NCBI GenBank assembly: GCA_030635525.1
Contig: DAOVYR010000072.1
Location: 1 to 6,017 of the forward strand
Reading direction: 5' to 3'
DNA from: Candidatus Nanohalarchaeota archaeon
Lineage (GTDB): Archaea > EX4484-52 > B79-G9
Length of the DNA stretch: 6,017 bases
Position numbers and translations under genes: made by a program. This document shows, piece after piece, positions 1-6,005 of the stretch. The number at the start of each line of letters is the position of its first letter. The first letter of the stretch is position 1. The notes under the pieces were generated by a model. That model was not told the origin of the DNA and searched no databases. It was given only the letters and a program-made list of their open reading frames with translations.

Positions 1-120
1 CAGCTTGGCAAAAAACTAAAAGACCTGAAGGACAAAGGCGAGATTACGCCGCCAAAAGATATGAGCGCAGGCAATCATCCCACACTAAATCCTCCTGAAG
101 ACCAAAAGAAGAAATCATAA
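1..120 (+). CDS. 3' end of an unidentified protein (partial)
   Basis: Frame 1 is open from the first base and stops at TAA 118-120, giving the last 39 residues of a protein that begins outside the window. The tail is very hydrophilic. A Lys/Asp-rich, probably helical stretch (GKKLKDLKDKGE) is followed by a Pro/Asn-rich end (TPPKDMSAGNHPTLNPPEDQ) and a KKKS terminus, as in a disordered C-terminal tail. No domain is recognisable. It lies 59 bases upstream of the GH57 gene on the same strand, so a carbohydrate-metabolism partner such as a glycosyltransferase is possible, but only from context. The next gene has its own TATA box, so the two need not form an operon. The reading frame and stop are seen directly; the function is unknown. 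Confidence 0.6.
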   Translation, partial: QLGKKLKDLKDKGEITPPKDMSAGNHPTLNPPEDQKKKS

Positions 121-148
121 TTCTCTATCTGGCAGGTACAACAATAAA

Positions 149-156
149 CTATAAAT
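149..156 (+). promoter_or_regulatory. Archaeal TATA box of the GH57 gene
   Basis: CTATAAAT lies with its last base exactly 24 bases before the A of the ATG at 180. Archaeal TATA boxes usually sit around -31 to -24, so the predicted transcription start is at or next to the start codon. That implies a leaderless mRNA. No Shine-Dalgarno is seen between the box and the ATG (CAGAAAACACAGAGATAGT), which agrees with this. Confidence 0.6.
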
Positions 157-179
157 AATCCAGAAAACACAGAGATAGT

Positions 180-1499
180 ATGTCATCAGTCTGCTTCTAT
201 TTTCAGGTACACCAACCCCGCCGCATAAAAGCCGGTCACAACATAAACACCCGGGACTGCAAAACCCCCGAAGACTTAGAGCGCGCAATCTTCAATGACA
301 AAAAAAACAGGGAAGTCCTCAAAAAAGTATCAGATAAGTGCTACTATCCTGCAAACCAGACAATGCTTGAGCAAATCGACCTATACAAAAGCCAGAAAAA
401 AAAATTCAAGATATCATACTCGCTCCCCGGCCTGTTCATAGAATCACTGGAGCGCTTCGACAAAAACGTACTCGAGACCTTTGTCCAGCTCGCAAAAACC
501 GGTTGCGTCGAATTCCTCAACGAAACATACTACCACTCACTATCCGCCTTCTGGGGCAAAGACACCCAAAGGCCGGAATTTGCAGAACAGGCAAAACTAA
601 ACCACCAGAAAATAAAAGAAATACTTGGAGTTGAGCCAAAAGTCTTCAGGAACACAGAACTCCTCTACAACGACCGCATAGCAGAAACCGTAGAAAAGAT
701 GGGCTACATCGGGATGCTCGCAGAAGGAATCGAATGGATACTCGAAGGCTGGAGATCACCCGAACACATATATCACCCCCCAAACTCAAATCTTGCAATA
801 CTCCTGAGGCACTATTCCCTAAGCGACGACATGTCATACAGGTTCTCAGCAAGATGGTTTCAACACTGGCCAGTAACCGCTGAAAAATACTCAACCTGGG
901 TAGCCGCATGCCAGGGCGAGACAATAAACCTCTTCATGGACTACGAGACATTCGGCGAACACCAATGGCACGACACAGGCATATTCCATTTCCTCAAACA
1001 ACTCCCCTACGAGATACTCAAATGGGACCACGTCGAATTCCTCACGCCCTCAGAAACAATCCAAAAATACCCCCAAAGGGGTACAATATCAGTAAACGAA
1101 TTCAGCACAATCTCATGGGCAGATATGGAGCGCGACACATCCGCATGGCTTGGCAACAACATGCAGCGCCTCCTATTCAGCGAACTTGAAAGAGTAGGCC
1201 ATATCGTAAAAAGCACAAACAACCAGCATCTTCTGGACATATGGCGATCGCTCCAGACATCCGACCACCTCTACTACTGCTGCACAAAACACTGGGCAGA
1301 CGGTGACGTCCACAAATACTTCAGCCCCTACGACTCCCCGCAGGAATCATTCGAAGGCATGATAAAATCACTGGCGCAGCTTGAAGTAATAGCAAGAAAT
1401 ACCCTGAGTCCAAACATACCAAAACAGGAACCTGAAGTCAGAAAAGAGATACCTGAAGAAACACATACCATAAGATATAAAGAACCGGCTCAAATCTAA
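180..1499 (+). CDS. Glycoside hydrolase family 57 alpha-amylase
   Basis: This is a 439-residue GH57 enzyme, probably a cytoplasmic alpha-amylase acting on internal alpha-1,4 bonds of glycogen, starch or maltodextrin by a retaining mechanism. The family's conserved blocks are visible in order. HQP is at 11-13 near the N-terminus. GCVEFLNETYYHSL is at 108-121. FRNTELLY is at 156-163, where E160 is the expected nucleophile. FMDYETFGEHQW is at 252-263, where D254 is the expected acid/base. ISWADMERDTSAWLGN is at 311-326. The pattern resembles the Methanocaldococcus-type alpha-amylase rather than 4-alpha-glucanotransferases or branching enzymes. The length fits a single (beta/alpha)7 barrel plus helical region, ending in a charged Pro/Glu-rich tail (about 410-439). 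There is no signal peptide or membrane segment, so the substrate is probably an intracellular polymer. The ATG at 180 is supported by TATA spacing and by HQP lying 10 residues in. Family assignment is strong; exact substrate is inferred. Confidence 0.93.
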   Translation: MSSVCFYFQVHQPRRIKAGHNINTRDCKTPEDLERAIFNDKKNREVLKKVSDKCYYPANQTMLEQIDLYKSQKKKFKISYSLPGLFIESLERFDKNVLETFVQLAKTGCVEFLNETYYHSLSAFWGKDTQRPEFAEQAKLNHQKIKEILGVEPKVFRNTELLYNDRIAETVEKMGYIGMLAEGIEWILEGWRSPEHIYHPPNSNLAILLRHYSLSDDMSYRFSARWFQHWPVTAEKYSTWVAACQGETINLFMDYETFGEHQWHDTGIFHFLKQLPYEILKWDHVEFLTPSETIQKYPQRGTISVNEFSTISWADMERDTSAWLGNNMQRLLFSELERVGHIVKSTNNQHLLDIWRSLQTSDHLYYCCTKHWADGDVHKYFSPYDSPQESFEGMIKSLAQLEVIARNTLSPNIPKQEPEVRKEIPEETHTIRYKEPAQI

Positions 1500-1530
1500 G
1501 AACCCATAAAAATACATGCATTCTCAGACA

Positions 1531-1639
1531 ATATATAGTTGAAGACATAACTATTTGGACTAATGTCTTCATCATATAGATTAACGTCTCTTGGTTTTTG
1601 GTTAAATTAGTCCATTTAGTAACGACGTTAACTATATAT
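1531..1639. repeat. 34-base imperfect inverted repeat around a 41-base centre
   Basis: The left arm 1531-1564 and the right arm 1606-1639 are reverse complements at 27 of 34 positions by my count. Matches are perfect over the outer 10 bases (ATATATAGTT) and the inner 9 (TGGACTAAT). The two blocks are 15 bases apart in both arms, so the arms align without gaps. The centre is 1565-1605. Inside the unit are two further inverted repeats that compete with the long hairpin: 1540-1548 with 1563-1571, and 1574-1588 with 1624-1637 (one bulged base). It sits between two convergent genes. It could be a terminator-like element, a small RNA, a pair of binding sites or a MITE-like remnant. No transposase lies nearby. 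No convincing target duplication flanks it beyond TA dinucleotides inside AT-rich sequence. Confidence 0.7.
1595..1599 (+). terminator. T tract downstream of the GH57 gene
   Basis: A five-T run (GGTTTTTGG) lies about 95 bases after the GH57 stop, in the centre of the inverted-repeat unit. Archaeal RNA polymerase can terminate at T-rich tracts. This is the only clear plus-strand T run in the gap, so it is a candidate termination site, but a short one. Confidence 0.3.
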
Positions 1640-1648
1640 AGAAACAAC

Positions 1649-1653
1649 AAAAA
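1649..1653 (-). terminator. T tract directly after the uL16 stop codon
   Basis: On the minus strand the TAG stop (1657-1655) is followed after one base by TTTTT (1653-1649), then GTTGTTTC. This matches an archaeal oligo-T terminator. The inverted repeat at 1531-1639 starts 10 bases further on, so the transcript could alternatively end within that structure. Confidence 0.4.
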
Positions 1654-1654
1654 C

Positions 1655-2170
1655 CTACTCAATCAGAATTCTGCTCTTCACGCCCAGCTTATCCCCTGCG
1701 CGCCTTAAAGCCTCTTTCGCAGCAGTGATATCCCCTGCATTGACATTCAAAGTCATAACCGGCTGCCCCTTCCTGACCCGTGCCGCCGTACTTGTCGGCT
1801 TTCCGAACGGGTGCGACATACCCTGGTAGAAACGGTCTGCCTGCGCAATAGCAGCCTGGGCATGTTCACGCAATACATGATGCGGAAAAACACGAACCTT
1901 CAGAAAATAACCCTTATCCTCAACATTCTTCTTAATATAAGCATTAGCAGCCACACGACATGCCTCTAAAGCATTATGCCTAAGCTGTGAATCCTTCTCA
2001 ATCACAATATGCACACTATGCTCAAACTCACCAGTCATATTACCCATATTGAAATTATTCAGCTTCTTGCCCGGGACACCTTTGATATACGACTTGCGGT
2101 GTACCTTAACAGCCCTTCGGGTATATGGCCTCTTAAATTCCTTGTAAATCCTTGCAGGTCTCAATCCCAT
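1655..2170 (-). CDS. rpl10e: Large-subunit ribosomal protein uL16 (archaeal L10e)
   Basis: This encodes uL16, a 50S subunit protein that contacts 23S rRNA near the peptidyl-transferase centre and A-site tRNA. With the chosen start it has 171 residues, normal for archaeal L10e. Recognisable blocks are MGLRPARIYK (1-10), RPYTRR (14-19), the conserved RHNALEACRVAANAYI (64-79), VRVFPHHVLREH (92-103) and a GMSHPFGKPTSTAARV segment (117-132) matching the family's GxxxxFGKPxGTAARV. I start at ATG 2170-2168 because the family begins M-x-L-R-P-A. A GTG three codons upstream (2179) would add MIV and lacks support. The gene stands alone, convergent with the GH57 gene and divergent from the membrane-protein gene. 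Identity is very secure; the exact start is likely but not proven. Confidence 0.96.
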   Translation of the reverse strand: MGLRPARIYKEFKRPYTRRAVKVHRKSYIKGVPGKKLNNFNMGNMTGEFEHSVHIVIEKDSQLRHNALEACRVAANAYIKKNVEDKGYFLKVRVFPHHVLREHAQAAIAQADRFYQGMSHPFGKPTSTAARVRKGQPVMTLNVNAGDITAAKEALRRAGDKLGVKSRILIE

Positions 2171-2220
2171 AACAATCACTATATATTTATATAGAACACC
2201 AGATTATTTCAACCTCAACC

Positions 2221-2228
2221 TTTAAAAA
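2221..2228 (-). promoter_or_regulatory. Candidate TATA box of the uL16 gene
   Basis: Read on the minus strand, TTTTTAAA (2228-2221) would place transcription start near 2197, giving a leader of roughly 27 bases with no clear Shine-Dalgarno. A stronger-looking AT element, TATATAAA (2193-2186), is closer. Normal spacing from it would put the start near 2162, just inside the gene, so it is too near for the ATG at 2170. Which element is used cannot be decided by reading. Confidence 0.35.
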
Positions 2229-2276
2229 GTTATTTGTCATATCCCTCCAGATAACTAGAAAACACAACTGCGAATT

Positions 2277-2284
2277 TTTATATA
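2277..2284 (+). promoter_or_regulatory. TATA box of the membrane-protein gene
   Basis: TTTATATA is a near-consensus archaeal TATA box. Standard spacing puts the transcription start near 2308, leaving a leader of about 24 bases before the ATG at 2332. A weaker AAATATAT at 2297-2304 would instead give an almost leaderless mRNA. Confidence 0.5.
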
Positions 2285-2331
2285 CAATCCACACCAAAAT
2301 ATATCCACCCGCCATATATTACGTGAGACCA

Positions 2332-3009
2332 ATGAGAAACATACTACTTGCCACCCTTTTGCTATTGGTTTTACTGATGTTATTTTTGATCAATCCCATA
2401 TTACTCCCACTCTCAATTCTGGCAATCCTTATACTCTATTACAGAGATAGTTTAGCTCACATACTAACAGAAATCATCATGTTTGCCGTTCTCTCATCAA
2501 TCCTCTACATCACTGTCTCCAACAAAGCAATACTCGTAATAGTCACAGCCCCCTTCAGTAACTTCAAAATATTCTGGACTGTCCTGCCAATGCTCATAGC
2601 ATGGATTATCCTCGAAGTTTATTTCACAAGACACGAAAACGAAAACATCGGATGGAACACGGCCATCTGCAACGGGCTCATGCTCTTCTGGGCAGGGCTA
2701 AACATACTGTTCTCCATGACCACAAGCAGGTACATCTTCCAAAAATTCATAATAATGTCAATAATCATTGGATACGCCGCATTTCTGATATACATCTCAT
2801 TCACCCATCGCTACTCACCAAAATTCACCTTCAGGCTTGCCTCAACAAACATAGTCTACTATTTTGGAATACTAGGCATCCTATATGCTTACAATGTAAT
2901 ACTGCCGACCGCAAGAAGCATCTTCTCATCCATTATCCTACTCTGCCTGATACTGCTCACAATAAGAATAATAAAAAAGATAGTACATAATTTCGCAAGC
3001 AACGAATAA
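2332..3009 (+). CDS. Multi-pass membrane protein of unknown function
   Basis: The product has 225 residues and is nearly all hydrophobic, with about eight predicted membrane segments by eye: roughly 3-20, 22-37, 42-62, 80-98, 109-129, 136-157, 172-192 and 196-214. A polar loop between the fourth and fifth segments holds the most distinctive motif, RHENENIGWNTAICN (100-114). The C-terminus is basic (RIIKKIVHNF) and probably cytoplasmic. I do not recognise the family and see no transporter, protease or glycosyltransferase signature. I prefer ATG 2332 over GTG 2323. GTGAG at 2323-2327 then acts as a weak Shine-Dalgarno four bases upstream, and the TATA box at 2277 gives a sensible leader. The gene is divergent from uL16. 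It is followed after 95 bases by another plus-strand orphan that has its own TATA box, so a joint role is not implied. Confidence 0.8.
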   Translation: MRNILLATLLLLVLLMLFLINPILLPLSILAILILYYRDSLAHILTEIIMFAVLSSILYITVSNKAILVIVTAPFSNFKIFWTVLPMLIAWIILEVYFTRHENENIGWNTAICNGLMLFWAGLNILFSMTTSRYIFQKFIIMSIIIGYAAFLIYISFTHRYSPKFTFRLASTNIVYYFGILGILYAYNVILPTARSIFSSIILLCLILLTIRIIKKIVHNFASNE

Positions 3010-3066
3010 ACAAAAGATTCTCCGTATAATGAATTGCCTTTCGGCAGACACGTAACTACCCATAAG

Positions 3067-3074
3067 TATATAAT
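3067..3074 (+). promoter_or_regulatory. TATA box of the 3105-3638 gene
   Basis: TATATAAT lies 31 bases before the ATG at 3105. Standard spacing places the transcription start at about 3092-3098, after the in-frame ATG at 3090. This supports the later start and implies a very short leader that just contains the ribosome binding site. Confidence 0.5.
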
Positions 3075-3094
3075 AGTTTCGCAATAATTATGCG

Positions 3095-3100
3095 GGTGAT
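3095..3100 (+). promoter_or_regulatory. Shine-Dalgarno that sets the start of the 3105 gene
   Basis: GGTGAT is a perfect match to the archaeal 16S tail complement and sits four bases before ATG 3105. It lies inside the reading frame that would begin at ATG 3090, so it argues for the downstream start. Confidence 0.7.
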
Positions 3101-3104
3101 ATTT

Positions 3105-3638
3105 ATGGGGAAGGATACTAAAAGCCGCATATTAGATTCATTTGAGGGAAATGTATCTAGTGCACTCGATAATTTCAGCACATCTTACAACTCAAGCCGT
3201 GCAGCAGGTATAGGAGAAAATATAAGGAACTCCCTTTATGAGATATTAGAAAACCCAGACAAAAATATCATATGCAAAGAAAGTGAAAAATACAAAACAG
3301 GAGGGGTACTAGATAATCTTATGGGTTATTGTATTGAAGTAGAGTTCCCAAATCCTCATTATGTCGCAGCGCAATATCTTGAGAGAAACAACTATTCAAA
3401 AGCAAAGGGTCACATATACATTTATCTGGGAGATGAATCAGAAGCATCAGAACAACAGGAACAATCGCCTGCAGTTCACCGCTTGAAATTCGATCTGGAT
3501 ACATCGCATGTAACTAATATATTTGATGATAAAATGGATATCAACCTTGAAGAACTAATAAATGAACTTGGTAATAACCATTGTGCCGTTAAATTTTACA
3601 ATAAAATGACAGAGAAAGCAAAAACATACAGAACATAG
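3105..3638 (+). CDS. Soluble protein of unknown function, AT-richer than its neighbours
   Basis: The product has 177 residues with no signal peptide or membrane segment. Residues 1-60 look helical and polar. Residues 76-130 look beta-rich (YCIEVEF, HIYIYLGD, HRLKFDLD) and are interrupted by an acidic Glu/Gln/Ser linker (ESEASEQQEQ, 111-120). The end (142-177) is probably helical and basic. Cysteines at 57, 76 and 160 form no metal-binding pair. I recognise no domain. The start at 3105 is chosen from the GGTGAT four bases upstream. G+C is about 35% over four rows I counted (85 of 240), against about 47% for four rows of the GH57 gene (113 of 240), and third positions favour T more. That may mean later acquisition or weak codon selection. 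T tracts follow downstream. The coding call rests on the complete frame with a promoter and Shine-Dalgarno in the right places. Confidence 0.72.
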   Translation: MGKDTKSRILDSFEGNVSSALDNFSTSYNSSRAAGIGENIRNSLYEILENPDKNIICKESEKYKTGGVLDNLMGYCIEVEFPNPHYVAAQYLERNNYSKAKGHIYIYLGDESEASEQQEQSPAVHRLKFDLDTSHVTNIFDDKMDINLEELINELGNNHCAVKFYNKMTEKAKTYRT

Positions 3639-3868
3639 GAGTCTATCGCAGATGAGATATATAAAAAACCAATAAAGTAATGCGACGTTATTCGTTAAGA
3701 TATTGAAATTTTGAATATGGAGGGTTAGCGCAGCAATCTTGTTTTTTGTTATATTTTTTACAACTAAGCCAAATTTTCTCAATAACGATATTTTTTTCAA
3801 TATTTGATTAATCTAATGCTTTCGATTGCAAAACTTTTTAGGCATACTATAATTATGCATAAATTCAT
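3639..3868. other. T-rich convergent spacer between the orphan gene and metG
   Basis: This 230-base gap separates convergent genes and holds no gene I can support. It contains the plus-strand T tracts listed separately. It also contains two short interleaved inverted repeats (3686-3692 with 3781-3787, and 3700-3708 with 3795-3803) and a 5-bp hairpin just past the metG stop (3842-3846 with 3854-3858). A minus-strand open frame through it starts with TTG and runs back into the orphan gene, so I do not call it. Confidence 0.5.
3742..3797 (+). terminator. Series of T tracts after the orphan gene
   Basis: Three T runs lie on the plus strand: T6 at 3742-3747, T6 at 3754-3759 and T7 at 3791-3797. 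A fourth, T5, is at 3835-3839. Repeated oligo-T tracts are the usual intrinsic termination signal of archaeal RNA polymerase. They lie 104 to 159 bases after the stop of the 3105-3638 gene and would protect the convergent metG from read-through. Confidence 0.5.
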
Positions 3869-5974
3869 CTATCTTATCTTTGCCCCTTTAGATATATCTG
3901 CTTTCACAATCTTTCCTGACTCTGTTTTCAGCACAGTATCCTTATACGCAATCTCACCTTTTCCAGTGACCTTCATCTCAATCTTCAGAAAATCATTAAA
4001 CTTAATACCCGACACCGGCTTTTTAGCAACCCCAAAAGCAACCACACTCTCACCGGGTTTAGCATCACCTACATCCAGCACAACAACATCTTCACCATTA
4101 TCCGCTGCAAGAACCATGCCCTGCGACTCCACACCTCTTATCCTGGCATGTTCAAGATTCGCGACCACAACAACATTTTTGCCTTCCAGATCTTCTTTTT
4201 TTATGTGCTCGCGCAATCCTGCCACAAGCTGCCTTTTCTCATCACCGAGATCAATCATCAACACATAAAGCTTGTCCGCATCAGGATGATCCTTCACAGA
4301 CAATATTTTCGCAACCCGTAAATCAAGCGCACTAAACGGATCCTCAGCAATATCATCATCAGTGACTTTCACAACAAGCGGCTTGGGAAGCCCGATCTTC
4401 ATGCCGCTCTTCACAGAAATCCGGCCCCACCCCGTATTCTTTATACCTAACGTACCCTGGAGCTCCTTTGAAATAGAAGGCACAAACGGCTCAAAAACAA
4501 CAGAAAGCATGGATACAGCCTTCACAGACAAATACAAAACCGTACCTGCCCGCTCCTTATCATTCTTCACAGCTTTCCACGGCTCATTCTGGTTAAAATA
4601 CCTGTTGCACTCCCGCGCAAACTCCATAATCGCCTCAAGCGCCCTCTTAAGCTCAACATCCTCAATCAAGGCACCAACTTCTCCGCTCAGCGCATCAATT
4701 TTTGCATCAAATACCTTATCAGCTTTATTTAGTTTCCCAAAAGACGGAACCTTAGAATCGAAATTGTTCTTCACAAACGTAAGCGTGCGATGCACAAAAT
4801 TACCAAACGTATCCGAAAGATCATTATTCAGCTTCACCTGAAACTCCTTGTAGCTAAAATCCGTATCCGTAGTATTATTCGCAGTGACAGATGTAAGAAA
4901 ATACCGCAGATAATCAGAAGGGAAGCGATTGAGATAGTCCCTTAAAAGAATAAACGTACCTCTCGATTTGCTCATCTTATCTTTGTCAACAGTAAGATAT
5001 CCCCTTGTAGGAATATCCATAGGAAGATTAAAGTCCGCTGCCATAAGCAGCGCAGGCCAGAAAAGATAATGAAAGTAAACAATATCTTTTCCAATAAAAT
5101 GATATATGTCAGTGTTCTCATCAAGCCAGAAATCCTCCCATTTTTCATTGTTCATCTTCGCCCACTTCACAGTAGACGAGACATAGCCAATAGGCGCATC
5201 AAGCCACACATAAAAATACTTATTCTCCTCACCGGGTATAAGAAACCCAAAATAAGGCCCTGTCCTTGTGATATCCCAGTCTTTCAGCCCATCCTTTATC
5301 CAGTTGAGCACATAGTTTTTCACATCTTTCTGTATGTGCTTGTTTGTTGTGAGCCACTTTTTGAGTTGTTTTTCATATTGTGTAAGGCGAAAAAAATAAT
5401 GCTCCTGTGTACGCTTCTCAGGCTTCGCATGACATACTGCGCAATAAGCATTCAAAAGCTCACTTGTCTGGTACGTTGCCCCGCACTTCTCACACGAATC
5501 CCCATACTGGTCATCTGCCCCGCACTTAGGGCATGTGCCTTTGAGGAACCTGTCAGGCAGGTAGCGCGCGCACTTCGGGCAATACATAAGCTCTACTTTC
5601 TTTGTATATATTGAGCCTTTTTCCTGCGCTTTTTTGAAGAACTCGCATGCCATCTTCCTGTTTTCCTCAGAATGCGTATGATAAAAGATATCAAAGCTGA
5701 TGCCCATATCCTTGAAGTCCCCAGCATGCTCTTTTCTGTATTTTTTTACGAATTCTTCGGGTTTGAGATTTGCTTTTTTTGCGCTTATCTCTATCGGTGT
5801 CCCATGTTCGTCTGTAGCGCATACGTAGACTACATTATTTTTTTTAAGGCGATGATATCTTACGAAGATGTCTGCGGGCAGGTATGTTGATGTGAGGTGG
5901 CCTATGTGGATTGAGCCGTTTGCATAAGGAAGAGCAGAAGTTACAAGAATGCGTCTGGATTTTATTTTTATCAC
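3869..5974 (-). CDS. metG: Methionyl-tRNA synthetase with fused C-terminal tRNA-binding domain
   Basis: This enzyme charges tRNA-Met and initiator tRNA with methionine using ATP; it is a cytoplasmic class I synthetase. With the GTG start it has 701 residues. The nucleotide-binding HIGH motif is at 23-26 after VTSALPYANG. The connective domain carries four CxxC pairs (C132/C135, C148/C151, C161/C164, C178/C181), the full set for two zinc knuckles. KMSKS is at 333-337, followed by NNTTDTDFSY. The anticodon-binding helical domain includes NEPWK (463-467). From about 545 there is an OB-fold tRNA-binding domain of the EMAP-II/Trbp111 type (DLRVAKI, HPDADKLYVL, VVVANLEHARIRGVESQGM), which in many archaea is a separate protein. 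A basic tail follows to 701. I choose GTG 5974 because the TATA box ends exactly 24 bases upstream; TTG 5977 adds one residue. All catalytic motifs are intact. Confidence 0.96.
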   Translation of the reverse strand: MIKIKSRRILVTSALPYANGSIHIGHLTSTYLPADIFVRYHRLKKNNVVYVCATDEHGTPIEISAKKANLKPEEFVKKYRKEHAGDFKDMGISFDIFYHTHSEENRKMACEFFKKAQEKGSIYTKKVELMYCPKCARYLPDRFLKGTCPKCGADDQYGDSCEKCGATYQTSELLNAYCAVCHAKPEKRTQEHYFFRLTQYEKQLKKWLTTNKHIQKDVKNYVLNWIKDGLKDWDITRTGPYFGFLIPGEENKYFYVWLDAPIGYVSSTVKWAKMNNEKWEDFWLDENTDIYHFIGKDIVYFHYLFWPALLMAADFNLPMDIPTRGYLTVDKDKMSKSRGTFILLRDYLNRFPSDYLRYFLTSVTANNTTDTDFSYKEFQVKLNNDLSDTFGNFVHRTLTFVKNNFDSKVPSFGKLNKADKVFDAKIDALSGEVGALIEDVELKRALEAIMEFARECNRYFNQNEPWKAVKNDKERAGTVLYLSVKAVSMLSVVFEPFVPSISKELQGTLGIKNTGWGRISVKSGMKIGLPKPLVVKVTDDDIAEDPFSALDLRVAKILSVKDHPDADKLYVLMIDLGDEKRQLVAGLREHIKKEDLEGKNVVVVANLEHARIRGVESQGMVLAADNGEDVVVLDVGDAKPGESVVAFGVAKKPVSGIKFNDFLKIEMKVTGKGEIAYKDTVLKTESGKIVKADISKGAKIR

Positions 5975-5997
5975 CAAAGAAGATGTTTGCGCAGAAG

Positions 5998-6005
5998 TAT
6001 TATAT
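5998..6005 (-). promoter_or_regulatory. TATA box of metG
   Basis: Read on the minus strand, CATATAAT (6005-5998), preceded by the A-rich CAAAAA, ends 24 bases before the GTG at 5974. This is the spacing expected if transcription starts at the first coding base, and is the same geometry as at the GH57 gene. It therefore suggests a leaderless mRNA and supports GTG 5974 as the start. Confidence 0.55.

Noticed and set aside
646..1240. Open frames on both strands inside the GH57 gene
   Set aside because: They overlap the conserved catalytic blocks of GH57 and are out-of-frame shadows.
2323..2331. GTG 2323 as start of the membrane-protein gene
   Set aside because: It is possible, but the GTGAG fits better as a weak ribosome binding site for ATG 2332; it has no Shine-Dalgarno of its own.
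3035..3046. TGCC/GGCA mini-hairpin after the membrane-protein gene
   Set aside because: The stem is only 4 bp with no T run, too weak to call a terminator.
3090..3104. ATG 3090 as start of the orphan gene
   Set aside because: The Shine-Dalgarno lies downstream of it and the TATA box predicts transcription starting after it.
3719..3740. tRNA-like GGAGGGTTAGCGCAGC stretch
   Set aside because: It resembles a tRNA D-arm start, but no matching acceptor 3' half, anticodon arm or T-arm follows; the next bases are T tracts.
3555..3800. Minus-strand 81-codon open frame downstream of metG
   Set aside because: It starts with TTG, lacks a Shine-Dalgarno, overlaps the end of the plus-strand orphan by 84 bases and runs through T-rich terminator sequence; the hydrophobic residues come from low-complexity AT sequence.
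3804..4268. Plus-strand open frame opposite the metG 3' end
   Set aside because: It is antisense to the conserved tRNA-binding domain and its Ser/Thr/Pro-rich translation is typical of a shadow frame.
5069..5614. Plus-strand 181-codon open frame within metG
   Set aside because: It lies opposite the zinc-knuckle and catalytic region of MetRS and shows no domain or initiation signal.
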